Source: Amaranthus tricolor
Taxonomy: Eukaryota > Streptophyta > Magnoliopsida > Caryophyllales > Amaranthaceae
Reading direction: 5' to 3'
NCBI RefSeq assembly: GCF_026212465.1
Contig: NC_080048.1
Location: 36,794,375-36,858,374 of the forward strand
Length of the DNA stretch: 64,000 nucleotides
Shown here one piece after another: positions 35,505-45,661 of this stretch (positions are counted from its first letter, which is position 1; every line of letters begins with the position of its first letter). A program made the translations under genes and the position numbers. Under the pieces are notes generated by a model, which had not been told where the DNA came from, searched no databases, and worked only from the letters and a program-made list of their open reading frames with translations.

Positions 35505-35987
35505 TAGGGGTGTTTAAAATGAGATCGGACCGGCGGTCTGGACTGAAACCGGTTGAAACCAGACCTAAATCGGACCGAACCGGTTGCATCCGATGTGGGC
35601 TCCGATTTTACTTATTTTTCATTCCGGGTTTCCGGTCTGGTCTAAAACTGGAAAAAATCGGGTTAGATCGAATGTATATAAAACTAATTTTGAAAGGGAA
35701 TAATATTTACGATTTTTATGTATATACTTATTTAAAGGGCTTTAAATTTTTTATTTCTAACACAAAATAATTTTTTAACTTAAATATTTTAATTTTATAA
35801 TAATTAATTTGCTAAATTATTTTTAAAAATCTTCCATTTTTTAATTTATTTTTGGTATCAAAAATTACGTCCGGTCTAACCGGTCCAAATCCGGACCAGA
35901 CCGGGAGGAAACCGGGTTAGACAGGGACCGAACCAGATGTAATCGGTCCAATCTTTCGGTCCGACTTTGAACTGGTGAACACCCCTA
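35505..35987. mobile_element. hAT-like non-autonomous DNA transposon
   Basis: The 483-bp element starts TAGGGGTGTTTA and ends GAACACCCCTA (inverted TAGGGGTGTT(C/T)A ends). It is flanked by 8-bp duplications GTTATTAG (35497-35504) and GTTATTGG (35988-35995), with one mismatch. Subterminal regions are rich in CCGGTC/CGGACCG words on both sides. An 8-bp TSD and short TIRs fit the hAT superfamily. No transposase is present, and the 86-codon frame inside is low-complexity. Confidence 0.8.
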
Positions 35988-35995
35988 GTTATTGG

Positions 35996-37165
35996 TGTTT
36001 GGAACGTCTCTCTTGTGTTTCGTGTAAGTGTGACTATAAGCTCCCACGTGTCTTCTTAGCATTAGCTCATAACCCTTGCATTAAAAGCCAAGCTTCACCT
36101 TTCTTGAAAAGGTTATGCCTTTTCCTCTTCTCAATGACAACTAATGTCAGATATACAATTATTACGGAAGATTCATCGCCAAGTTACTGTGTTGCCTCTA
36201 CTTTTCATTAATTACCTAAATCTCATCAAATCTCTCCATATCTCTTAACTTCCTTAATAAGTTAAATCGATTAGCTTCCCTCGGATCATGTCTCAAGAAT
36301 TGAAGGCATTTTCCATCTGTAGGCCAATTCGAGGCTTCCAACTAGAATCACTCCCAACATGGGCCTGAATAGCCTAGTCAGCTTTTGACCCAGACAGCCG
36401 ATGGCCTAGAACATTTTTCCCCAGACATCTCTTGACCTATACCCTAATTGGTCCTACTCAGACCCCCAGGTAGCCCTTTGGTTCAAATTACCTAATATTC
36501 GCTCCAGATTTGCTCCTGCCTCACAGAGTGACGTGGTAAATTGTTTTTTGTAAGGGCTTACATTTAAAATAAGGTCCTTCCTAAATGATTCACTTCTCTT
36601 TCTTTTCACTTTATATCAAAATTTATTCTTAGTAATAATATTTTCTTATAAATAAATACCTTATTATCTAGCTAGAAGCTAACCTACAACAAAAGACATG
36701 AAGATGTGTTAGATTATTTTTCAATCCAATCACAATCGCTCATTTAAAGTACGCATAGAGCTCAAACATGCATGGTTGGTTCATATTGTTACTCTTTGAT
36801 TCTGTTCACATTTCCTTTCATGCTATCCTTTCGTTATTTAAAACTCCATTGTAGGGTAAATTTTGTTATACTTTTTCTAAATTTTTTTACTTGCACTGTA
36901 CCCAAACGCCTTTTATGAATCATGCTAAATTGTGCTTGGGTGTAAGTAATATAAATGGGAGGATGTATTTTTTTTTATTTTGGTCAGTTAGATTTTTACT
37001 TTTGGACGCAATTTATAATATTTTTAATTTTTTTTATATATTTTTAACTTTTCATTTCTTTTACGTATTTCTCTTGTTTATAACTAAAACATTATTTTCA
37101 TTCTTTTTCTTTTTTCTTCATATTTCCAAAACATGTACTTAGAGCAAATATACTTCAATATATTA
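35996..37165. other. intergenic DNA, no gene seen
   Basis: Mixed composition (36280-36540 is less AT-rich), then AT-rich. No frame resembles a known protein and no repeat was delimited. Confidence 0.5.
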
Positions 37166-37402
37166 CTCCCTCTTATTCATCTTTGTCTCATTTACTCTAT
37201 GTACTTTATTCAATGCACCTATTCAATCTTTATATCTAATTATGTATAGCTAAAAGTTATAAAAAATTGATATATGAATAAAATTTATATTAAGACGAAT
37301 CAATTAAGATCTCAATTGAGTATGTTTTATATTAACTTATTGATTATATTAATAAAATATTGTCGCAATAATAAATGGGACACTTAAGGTAAATAGATGG
37401 GG
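37166..37402. mobile_element. Stowaway-like MITE
   Basis: The left end is CTCCCTCTTATTCATCTTTG after a TA. The right end, reverse-complemented, is CCCCCATCTATTTACCTTAAG, an imperfect inverted match. Its interior (TTATTCAATGCACCTATTCAAT) matches the broken MITE at 59970-60008/60284-60400, so the two are family members. Confidence 0.6.
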
Positions 37403-37779
37403 GAAACTTGAAAACAATAAGCTTTTTTAGAAAAAAAATTTCCAAAATTAACTTCGAAAAATTTTGATTCCCAAAATAAGCAAATCTATGCCAAAACAGC
37501 GAACAAAGAAGTTGGTCAAAAAAAGGTAAAACACTTTGTTCATTGTTACTAACAGCAAACAAAAAGAAAACAATGTCATAACATTTAAAAGGACAAAAAA
37601 AAAGTCAATTGATGGTTCGTTATTGATAACAACGAACTAACTTGTACTTCAAAGCTTATTTTAAATTTTTTTTCCAAAAAAGTTTATTTTTTTCAATTTT
37701 TGATTGGAGGCAGTGGATATCGTGGGATAGAGAGATTACATAACCTTGATTTCAAAGCAAGGATTCCCAACCCAACTAT

Positions 37780-38031
37780 TATAAAGGTTTCAAGAAGTGA
37801 TAATTATTTTATTGTGTACAACAACGTATATATAGAGGAATACAAGTAAAGAAAGTCAACTAATGAATTTACAAGAAAGGCAACAAGAAACTAAATATGT
37901 AAACAGAGTACTATAAAAGCTAGAATATAGGAGAAAATATTGACAGAATATTAACAGAATATTGACATAATAAATCCCATAATATTAGGAGAAGATTATG
38001 GGAATTGACTAAGATTAGTCAATCCTTATCA
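37780..38031 (-). repeat. copia 2, 3' LTR
   Basis: Complete 252-bp LTR, including the 11-bp ATTGACAGAAT unit absent from the other LTR. The pol frame ends 12 nt inside it. Confidence 0.9.
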
Positions 38032-40015
38032 TGCCCCCTCAAAATGGTCGGGCAGCATGAAAGACCAATTTTGTGAACCAAAGTAGTGAAGGGTGTCCTT
38101 GGCAAGGGCTTAGTTAGAGCATCCGCAAGTTGGTCCGTAGTGGAGATGTAGGTAACTCTGAGCTTGCCGGCTTGAACATTTTCTCGAACAAAATGATAGT
38201 CCAATGCAAGGTGCTTCATTTTCGAGTGAAAAACGGGGTTGGCACTAACATAAGTAGCCCCTGCATTGTCACAGTAGATGACTGGGGCTATTGTTGGTGT
38301 GAGGCTTAGTTCATGGAACAAGTTGCGAACCCATATAATTTCTGCAGTAGTACTGGCTACGGCTCGATACTCAGCTACGGTGGAGGATCGTGCACGTGTT
38401 CTTTGATTTCAAGATGTCCATGATATTGGATTCTTTCCAAGATATACTATGTATGTTGTAGTTGAAATGTAGTCATCTTTGTCCCTTACCCAATCGGCAT
38501 CCTAGTAGGCATGTAGGTGAAGTGGTGAATCTTTGTGCAAGGTTAGTCCCATATTGGAAGTACCACTAAGATAGCGGAGTAATCTTCTTAATGCTTGCAT
38601 ATGATCATTTGTAGGGCGTTGCATATATTGAGCTAGTTTGTTCACCGTAAAGGCAACATCGGGTCTAGTCAAACTTAAGTATTGGAGGCTACCAATAAGA
38701 CTACGATACTCGGTGGGATCCAAAAGCAATGTTCCATTGGATGTCAATGGAGGATGGGTTGCCAAAGGCGTGGCCATGGGCTTAGCGTCCTCCATGTTAG
38801 CTTTACAGAGAATATCAGCTATATATTTCTTTTGACATAGAAAAATTCCATGTGGATGAGGCATTACTTCTACCCCCAAAAAGTAGGATAAATCACCTAA
38901 GTCTTTAAGAGAGAACCTTATAGCAAGCTTACTGATGAATGCATCAAGAAATGGTGGGGCATTACTTGTAATAATAATGTCATCCACATATACCAACAAA
39001 TAAATGGTCACCCCATTATTGTGAAAGGTAAATAAAGATGAGTCGGATATGGTGTTTTTGAATCCCAAGTTGACCAAATGTTGTCGTAGCTCTTTATACC
39101 AAGCTCGAGGGGCTTGTTTTAGGCCATTAAGAGCTTTGTTTAACTTACATACATGGGTTGGAAATTTAGGATCCACATAGCCTGGTGGTTGAATAGTATA
39201 AACGTCATCAGTGAGGGTTCCTTGTAAGAAAGCATTGTTGATGTCGAATTGACGAAGTGGCCAACCCTTACTGACCGCAAGAGATAGCACAAGGCGAACA
39301 GTGGTGGGTTTGACCACAGGACTAAAGGTTTCTTGATAGTCGATACTCAGTCTTTGATTAAAACCTTTAGCAACATATCTTGCGTTATACTGTATGATAT
39401 GACCATGTTTATCCTTTTTGATTCAAAAGACCCATTTGCAACCTACCAAATTTTGTGATGTATTGGGTGGTACAATGTCCCAAGTCTTATTTCGAGTCAA
39501 TGTTGCTATTTCATCATCCATAGCCTTTCGCCAAACGGGACTTGAGTGATGGTTTTGGGCTCAGTTGTCTCATAAACTTTGGCATTTAGATTGAGTTTAG
39601 TTATTGGTTTTCGAATTCCATATTGTAATCGGGTAGTCATGGTATGGGTTGGTTGTGGTGGTAAGCTAGAGGAAGGAATAGGAGCATTATTTTCTGGTGT
39701 TTGTGCAACGGAATGAGGTTCATTGAAAGTAGGGACATCAGTAGATATAGAAGTAGTTGATGAGAGAGGGTGTGTATTTGATGGAGGGGCAGTAGGTGAG
39801 GGTGGGTGCATAGGGGGTTGTGAAGTGGCTGAAGTAATAAAAGGAAGAGACAGAGGACACCATTCTTCCAAGGGACTTGATAAGGGAGGTTGTGACTTGT
39901 TTAAGTCAATGAAAGGAAATTTTGACTCAACAAAGTGAACATGACGAGAAGTGTATATACGACTTGTTTTTGGATCAAAGCAATAATAGGCACTTAGTTG
40001 GAGAGTAGCCCACAA
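38019..40015 (-). pseudogene. copia 2 integrase C-terminus, RT and RNase H, broken
   Basis: 40015-39506 encodes the post-integrase linker (SAYYCFDPKTSRIY, Pro/Ser-rich, then TRLQYGIRKP). 39317-38502 is RT (FDINNAFLQGTL, NKALNGLKQAPRAWY, YVDDIIITSN, FLGVEV). 38321-38019 is the RNase H tail (YCDNAGATYVSANPVFHSKMKH, DQLADALTKPL). A small frameshift near 40000, a stop in front of 39505 and stops around 38500-38330 break the frame. Confidence 0.9.
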
Positions 40016-40127
40016 AAATACAAGGAGTAGATTTTTGATCTAATGTATGCTTAGCATAAGGTTTTAGCCATGGGAAACATAAACATCCAAAGCATCTTAA
40101 TTTTTGATAGTTGGGCTCTACTCCAAA

Positions 40128-42128
40128 TCATTTAAGATATGGAGACACATTTTGTAGAGTTGATGTGGAAAGTCGGTTTATCAAATATACAGCAGTGGAG
40201 CATGCATTTGTCAAAAATTCAAGAGGCATATTGGCATGAGTTAAAAGGGATAGAAAAGTTTCAACAATATGTCTATGTCGTCTTTCGGAATAACCATTAT
40301 GTTGTGGTGTATGAGGAGGGGTGGTACGTCTGGAAATGCCATCAATAGCTAAATAAGTTTTTAGCGTTTCATACTCCCCCCCATTATCGGAATATAAGGT
40401 GACAAGGGGTAATTGGAAATATTTTTCAACTAATGCTTTGTAGCGAATAAAGACATTTTTTGTTTCTGATTTTTGTTTGAGAGGATATAGCCAAGTATAT
40501 TTAGTATAATGGTCTACAAAAATTACATAATATTTGTAACCATCATGAGAATAGATAGGAGATGTCCAAAGATCCGTATAAATATACTGAAGAGGAGCAG
40601 TAGAAGTAATAGTAGAAATAGAAAATGGAAGTTGATGACTTTTATTGCAAGCACAAGAGGTACAATCTAAAGTTGACATACTAGAAACATGCAATTTATT
40701 TTTAAATATTATTTGTCTAAAGACCCTATAAGATGGGTGCCCTAAACGATGATGCCAATCAAGAGATGAGGCTTTTGTGCTTGAGAAAACTTGAGGAGGG
40801 ATGGATTGGACTTCATAGATGCCCGACTTAACCGGACCCTGGAATAGAGATTCCCCCGTTTTGAGATCCTTCACAATAAAAGAGTTTGGTAAGAATTCAA
40901 CAGAAGCATTATTATCAATACAAAGTTGGAAAATAGAAATAATATTTCTTGAGAGAGCAGGAACACAAAGAACATTATTTAATTTTATAGAGGAAGATAG
41001 ATAAGAAAAAGATAAAGAGCCAATATGAGAGATTTTGAGACCCGTACCATCACCAATTATAAGTTCTTCAGTACCATCATATGGTGCATGGAGAGACAGA
41101 TTATCTAAGTCCATAGTGACATGATGAGAGGCACCACTATCAAGAAGCCAAGGTGATGAGGTGGAAGGAGGAGCAACAGTAGCTGAATAAGCTTGAGGTT
41201 TGCTTGTTTTTAGATTTGAATAATTGATATTATGAGGTGGTTGGTGGATAACATTGGAAAATTGTTGCTTAAAGGAAGGACATTGTGAAACAACATGACC
41301 TTGTTCACGGCACCATTGACACTTGCCTAAGAAAGGGCGAGGCTTGTAGGTGGTATTAGGAGGGGAAGGAAGAATACCTGGGGCAGCGTTGTTTCGGGTA
41401 TGTGGACGATTTTGATGGTGGTGAGACCGAGCAGTAGCAACAAATGTTGTGGCCGGGAGAGTTGGATCAGACCGATTTTGATTGATGGAGAGCTCTTTGT
41501 TGATGAGTTTTTCATGCAGTTCTTCAAATGATATAGGACTGTCTCTAGCATTGACAGACTCAATCACTAAGTTGTAAGACTCATCTAGACCAAGAAGAAC
41601 TCGATCAATCAAGTCTTCATGCTCAATGTTCTTGTCTAATGCAGCAAGTTGGTCAGCACAAGTTTTAATGGCCTGCATAAATTCAGTGACAGATTTGTTC
41701 CCCTAAGAAAGTCGCGTGAGTTGGTCCTTAATTTGTTTGATATGCCCACAACTTGGCAGAGCATAGGTTTTAGCCAAAATATCCCATAAGCCTTTAGAAG
41801 TTTTGGCTTGAGACACAAGAGGAATAAGTGTGGGTGATAGTGGGCCGACGAGCACACCAAATAATAATTTGTCTTGTCTAATCCAGAACATAAAGTCAGG
41901 ATTTGGACTTTCTTCAGCATCATTGGTAATGACACGAGATGGACAATTGAAAGAACTATCTACGAACTTGTAAAGGTCGTGGCCAATGAGGATGGCTTCA
42001 ACATGTATTTTCCATGACAAATAATTGGTAGGGGTGAGTTTGATAGCAGTGTGTATGTTGATGAAAGTAAAAGGCTTAGAGGGGTCAGTACCATTTGGGA
42101 TTTGGTAGGATGGTGTTGAGTTTGCCAT
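40128..42128 (-). pseudogene. copia 2 gag-protease-integrase with one internal stop
   Basis: The frame opens at MANSTPSYQIPNG (42128) and runs through the capsid domain (NYLSWKIHVEAIL). A single TAG at 41705-41703 interrupts an otherwise continuous frame down to 40128. Downstream come the zinc knuckle CQWCREQGHVVSQC, protease WLLDSGASHHV, pre-integrase WHHRLGHPS and CTSCAC, and the integrase core (FVDHYTKYTWLYP, SDNGGEYE, PHTPQHNGYSERRHRH). A TGA at 40128-40130 ends it just before the integrase C-terminal FGCLCFPW text. If the TAG were read through, gag and half of pol would be whole. Confidence 0.9.
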
Positions 42129-42356
42129 TGTTACTAAAACAGAGAAGGGTTGTATAGGTTTTGATAGGATCAAAAGGCTGATACCATATAAAGGTTTCAA
42201 GAAGTGATAATTATTTTATTGAGTACAACAACGTATATATAGAGGAATACAAGTAAAGAAAGTCAACTAATGAATTTACAAGAAAGGAAACAAGAAACTA
42301 AATATGTAAACAGAGTACTATAAAAGCTAGAATATAGGAGAAAATATTAACAGAAT

Positions 42357-43104
42357 TGAAAATGTTTGCCTAAATCGTTACGATGCTAAGAACAATACAA
42401 ACAACAATGAACAAAACAATGTTTGACAATGTAAGCTAAAAAAGACACAAGGATTTAAGGAGGTTCACCCAATGATGGCTATGTCCTCCGTGGTGTGTAG
42501 TTTCTGTTTATATTATATCAAGGGTGAGTATAAACAACACTTCTCAAAGAAGAATTACAATTGAGTAAGAGATAAAAACAAAAGGCTGTGTGTTTGGCTT
42601 AGGGGTTGTGTTTGATGTGTGAGTATGAGAGCTCTATATATAGTACTAGATACTAGAATATCAATAGCTCACTTGAATACATAGTTAATATTGAGTAATG
42701 AATAATATGAAATAACTCCAAGAACTTGAAAGGTCGAAAACTAGCATCCCATGCATATCAGAACATCCACTCGACCGAAACAGGGAGCTCGCTCGGTCGA
42801 GCGGCTCGGTCGAACGAGAATCAACGGCATTCTGGAGCATTCTGTCTGACCGCTCGACCTACCAAAATGACTCGCTCGGTCGAGCGGGTAGGTCGAGCGA
42901 CCTTTCTGATCATTCTGTCAGAATTCGATCGAGCTACCATAAATCAAGTCCCTTCTTCTTCTTCATTAATCTTCATTAACACCCATAATTCATCATGAAT
43001 ACTCACCACATAATTACATCCATTTACATTCCACAAACCAAGAGTCACACACATGATTACACACATTAACTTGTGCACTCAAGTCACACATACCATTCAT
43101 AACA
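42357..43104 (-). mobile_element. solo LTR nested in the 5' LTR of copia 2
   Basis: The 748-bp segment starts TGTTATGAATGG on the minus strand and ends ...CATTTTCA. The perfect AGAAT target duplication lies at 42352-42356 and 43105-43109. A TATA core (CTATATATAG) lies at about 42637. The interior has copies of a GCTCGGTCGAGCGG palindrome (42788-42818 and 42870-42900), upstream of the TATA on the minus strand. The GGAGGTTCACCCAATGATGG text near 42460 is typical of copia LTR 3' parts. No internal region is present. Confidence 0.85.
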
Positions 43105-43185
43105 AGAATATTGACATAATAAATCCCATAATATTAGGACAAGATTATGGGAATTGACTAAAATTAGTCAATCCTTATCAACTAT

Positions 43186-44929
43186 ATGATCAACAAAACC
43201 CGACAGTCAAGTTGTTTTTGCGGCAACGGCCTTTTAGTTCCCACCATATTAAAGAATTTCAGGGATCAGAATTGTAGGAGAATCCAGCTGGAAATTCGTG
43301 TAGTGGATACTTGTGGTCCGTTTGTGATTTGTGGCTTGTGCCTACGACAAAAACAGTGGGTACCCATTGCTTCTTCTGACGTAGTAATGTAGTTTGCAGT
43401 AAAATTAATGGCTAGAGAAATGTACTATTTGTTCACTCTCGAGAGGTAGTACTAATACTCATCATAAATCAAAATCATGGACGGACGGTGTTGGCTTAGC
43501 TAGGCCTAGGTCCAACGATATTATAATAAATAAGAATCAGCTACTTTTCTGAGATATTGTATCTCACTGAAATGACGTCAAATAAAGGAGCCAGTTATAG
43601 GAACTTAGATGTGAAAGTGAAATTGCAATATTATATGTAAGAATCGTACTCTCGTTGCTTGATTTCCACAAGTTAAAAGGGTGTGTATGATAGAAGCGGA
43701 TTATTATAACGTCAAGTGTCGTTCCTCTTGTATTGGTCCACACGCACCAATTGGATTTAAATTACAACGTATGCTAGTACGAAATAAGAAAAATTAATAC
43801 TCTTATTCCTTTTTAGATTGAGAAAGGTAGAGAAAAATAGCACACAAGTCTACGAAAAATGATGAGCAAAGTGCATCTATTTATACGCAAATGCAACACC
43901 TCTTCATATAATCTTTTGTTGGTTACATGTAACATTTATATGTAATAATCAAATGAATTAGTTTGTGTTTTAATTCCTAATTAAAGCACATCATCAAATC
44001 ATACTAATAATTCCTACACTAAATAGTCTAAAGAGCATCTTATGCAATTGGTATTGCTTTATCCAATTAGTAACTTATATGTGTAACCTCATAGGGTCCG
44101 ATTATAGTTGCAATATCTAATCTAATTATTATACAGATCAAAGTTGGTTTCTAATATAACAATTATAATCACCTAATATAATCGAATATATCAATTTCTA
44201 TATTTTATGCTATTTATATTTTAGTAGTTACACTTGATTATTAGGACACTTATTTTCTTCATCAATGTTTTATAATTTTAGTTAATTGGGTTATTTAATT
44301 AATATATGAAACGTATGTCGGGGTATTTTAGTTAATTATGTTAAACCTATAAAGAAGAATAAATGTGAAAATACTACCATAATTCAATTAAAAACATTTT
44401 AACTTGTATAATTGTAAGTCAAAGAATATATGCAAATTCATATTGAATCTTATCCAACAGGATCTTTAACCATTTAAAATTTGACTTCTAGTCAATAAGT
44501 TTGTTAACTTATGTTATAACCTGATCACAGCCACACGCACGACCCTAGTATTTAAGTTCATCCACACGAAATAATTAAAACTTTTAGGGGTATTTTTTTA
44601 TTTTTTATTATTTACAATTATATAAATGTCTCAGTAGCATATACTTTTTCAAAATAAAAAAATTAACTTTAATTGGTATATATTTAGTGACATTAAATAT
44701 GTCACTAATTTATACTTTTGTTATAATAGTTAGTTTTTATTTTGAATTTCATTATAAAGTGATTTTTGTGGCACATTATTTAGCCTTTTGTAATATATGT
44801 AATTGTCACTATAGCCTATAGTTGCATTTAAGAGAACTATATTTGCATTTAAGAGAAATGTTATTAGATCCTATGTCGATAAAAATTTTAGTATTATTTT
44901 TTATTTTGGTGATAAAGGGTCCAATAAAT
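43186..44929. other. intergenic DNA, repeat-rich
   Basis: No gene is seen. About 44640-44930 contains repeated TAGTGACATTAAAT/ATGTCACTAA strings that resume after the solo LTR at 45662, so an older DNA element with TGTCACTAAA-type repeats is present and is split by that LTR. Confidence 0.4.
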
Positions 44930-44934
44930 ATCAC

Positions 44935-45656
44935 TGTTGAATCAAGCACCAAATCTCACCTTAATGTAGGTGAGTTCGATCACCTCGTCGCATACTCCTT
45001 GGCTTGCACGTTTGAGAGCGAAGTGGTGAGTGCAAGGAAGTATGAGAGCTTGAGGGTGGATTAGAGTACCTAAATGATTAGAAGGAACGAAGATTGGAGG
45101 GTTTTGAAGATGGCTCGACTGGCCGAGCGTATAGGGCTCGATCGAGCCAACAAGCAGCAAGCATCCAATGAGTTCTAGTCAGTGGCTCGACCAGGCGAGC
45201 AATCGACCAGCAGATCCCTCATTCGACAGTTTCTGTTTCGTATGCGGTTTTTTTGTAGGCTTTATGCCCTTTTGTGCTAGGTTATTCTAATATGTTTTAG
45301 GGCTATATAAGGAGTCTTAGAACATCATTAGGGTATTGAGAGAGGCATATGCAAGATTGAAAGCTAGGGTTCACACCATAAGAGCTCTTCATCCTTGTTT
45401 ATGCATATTGTGTGAGATTGAGTTAAAGGTTCAATCTTTTGCTTTAAGAGGATATTCTTGAAGCTTATAAGGTGAGTCATTAATGTATTGTTGAGTATAT
45501 TAATGACAAGATACTTTGTTTGAGGAGGAGGTATCCATAGATAACTCATATATTGTGTGTTTTGCTTCTTCTATTGTTGTGCTTTGTTTTTAGTGTTTGT
45601 CTTTGCACTTGTTTTTGTTATTGTTTCTTCACCATTGTCATTGCCCATTCACAAGA
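44935..45656 (+). mobile_element. solo LTR in an older repeat
   Basis: The 722-bp segment starts TGTTGAATCAAGC and is flanked by ATCAC at 44930-44934 and 45657-45661. A TATA box (GGCTATATAAGG) lies near 45303. Upstream are GGCTCGACTGGCCGAGCG (45112), GCTCGATCGAGCC (45135) and GGCTCGACCAGGCGAGC (45184). The 3' end reads CATTCACAAGA instead of the usual CA, so either the end has mutated or the boundary is slightly off. Confidence 0.6.
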
Positions 45657-45661
45657 ATCAC

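Larger units (their letters stand above)
37780..43180 (-). mobile_element. young Ty1/copia retrotransposon (copia 2) with nested LTR
   Basis: The element is on the minus strand. The 3' LTR is 37780-38031 (252 bp). The 5' LTR is 42187-42356 plus 43110-43180, split by a nested element. The ACTAT target duplication lies at 37775-37779 and 43181-43185. LTRs start TGATAAGGATTG and end CCTTTATA, TG...TA rather than TG...CA. The primer site TGGTATCAGCC (42176-42186) abuts the 5' LTR, and the polypurine tract GAGGGGGCA abuts the 3' LTR. By eye the LTRs differ at ~4 of 241 shared positions plus one 11-bp repeat-unit deletion, so this insertion is younger than copia 1. The coding region nevertheless carries several stops and frameshifts. 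Confidence 0.95.
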
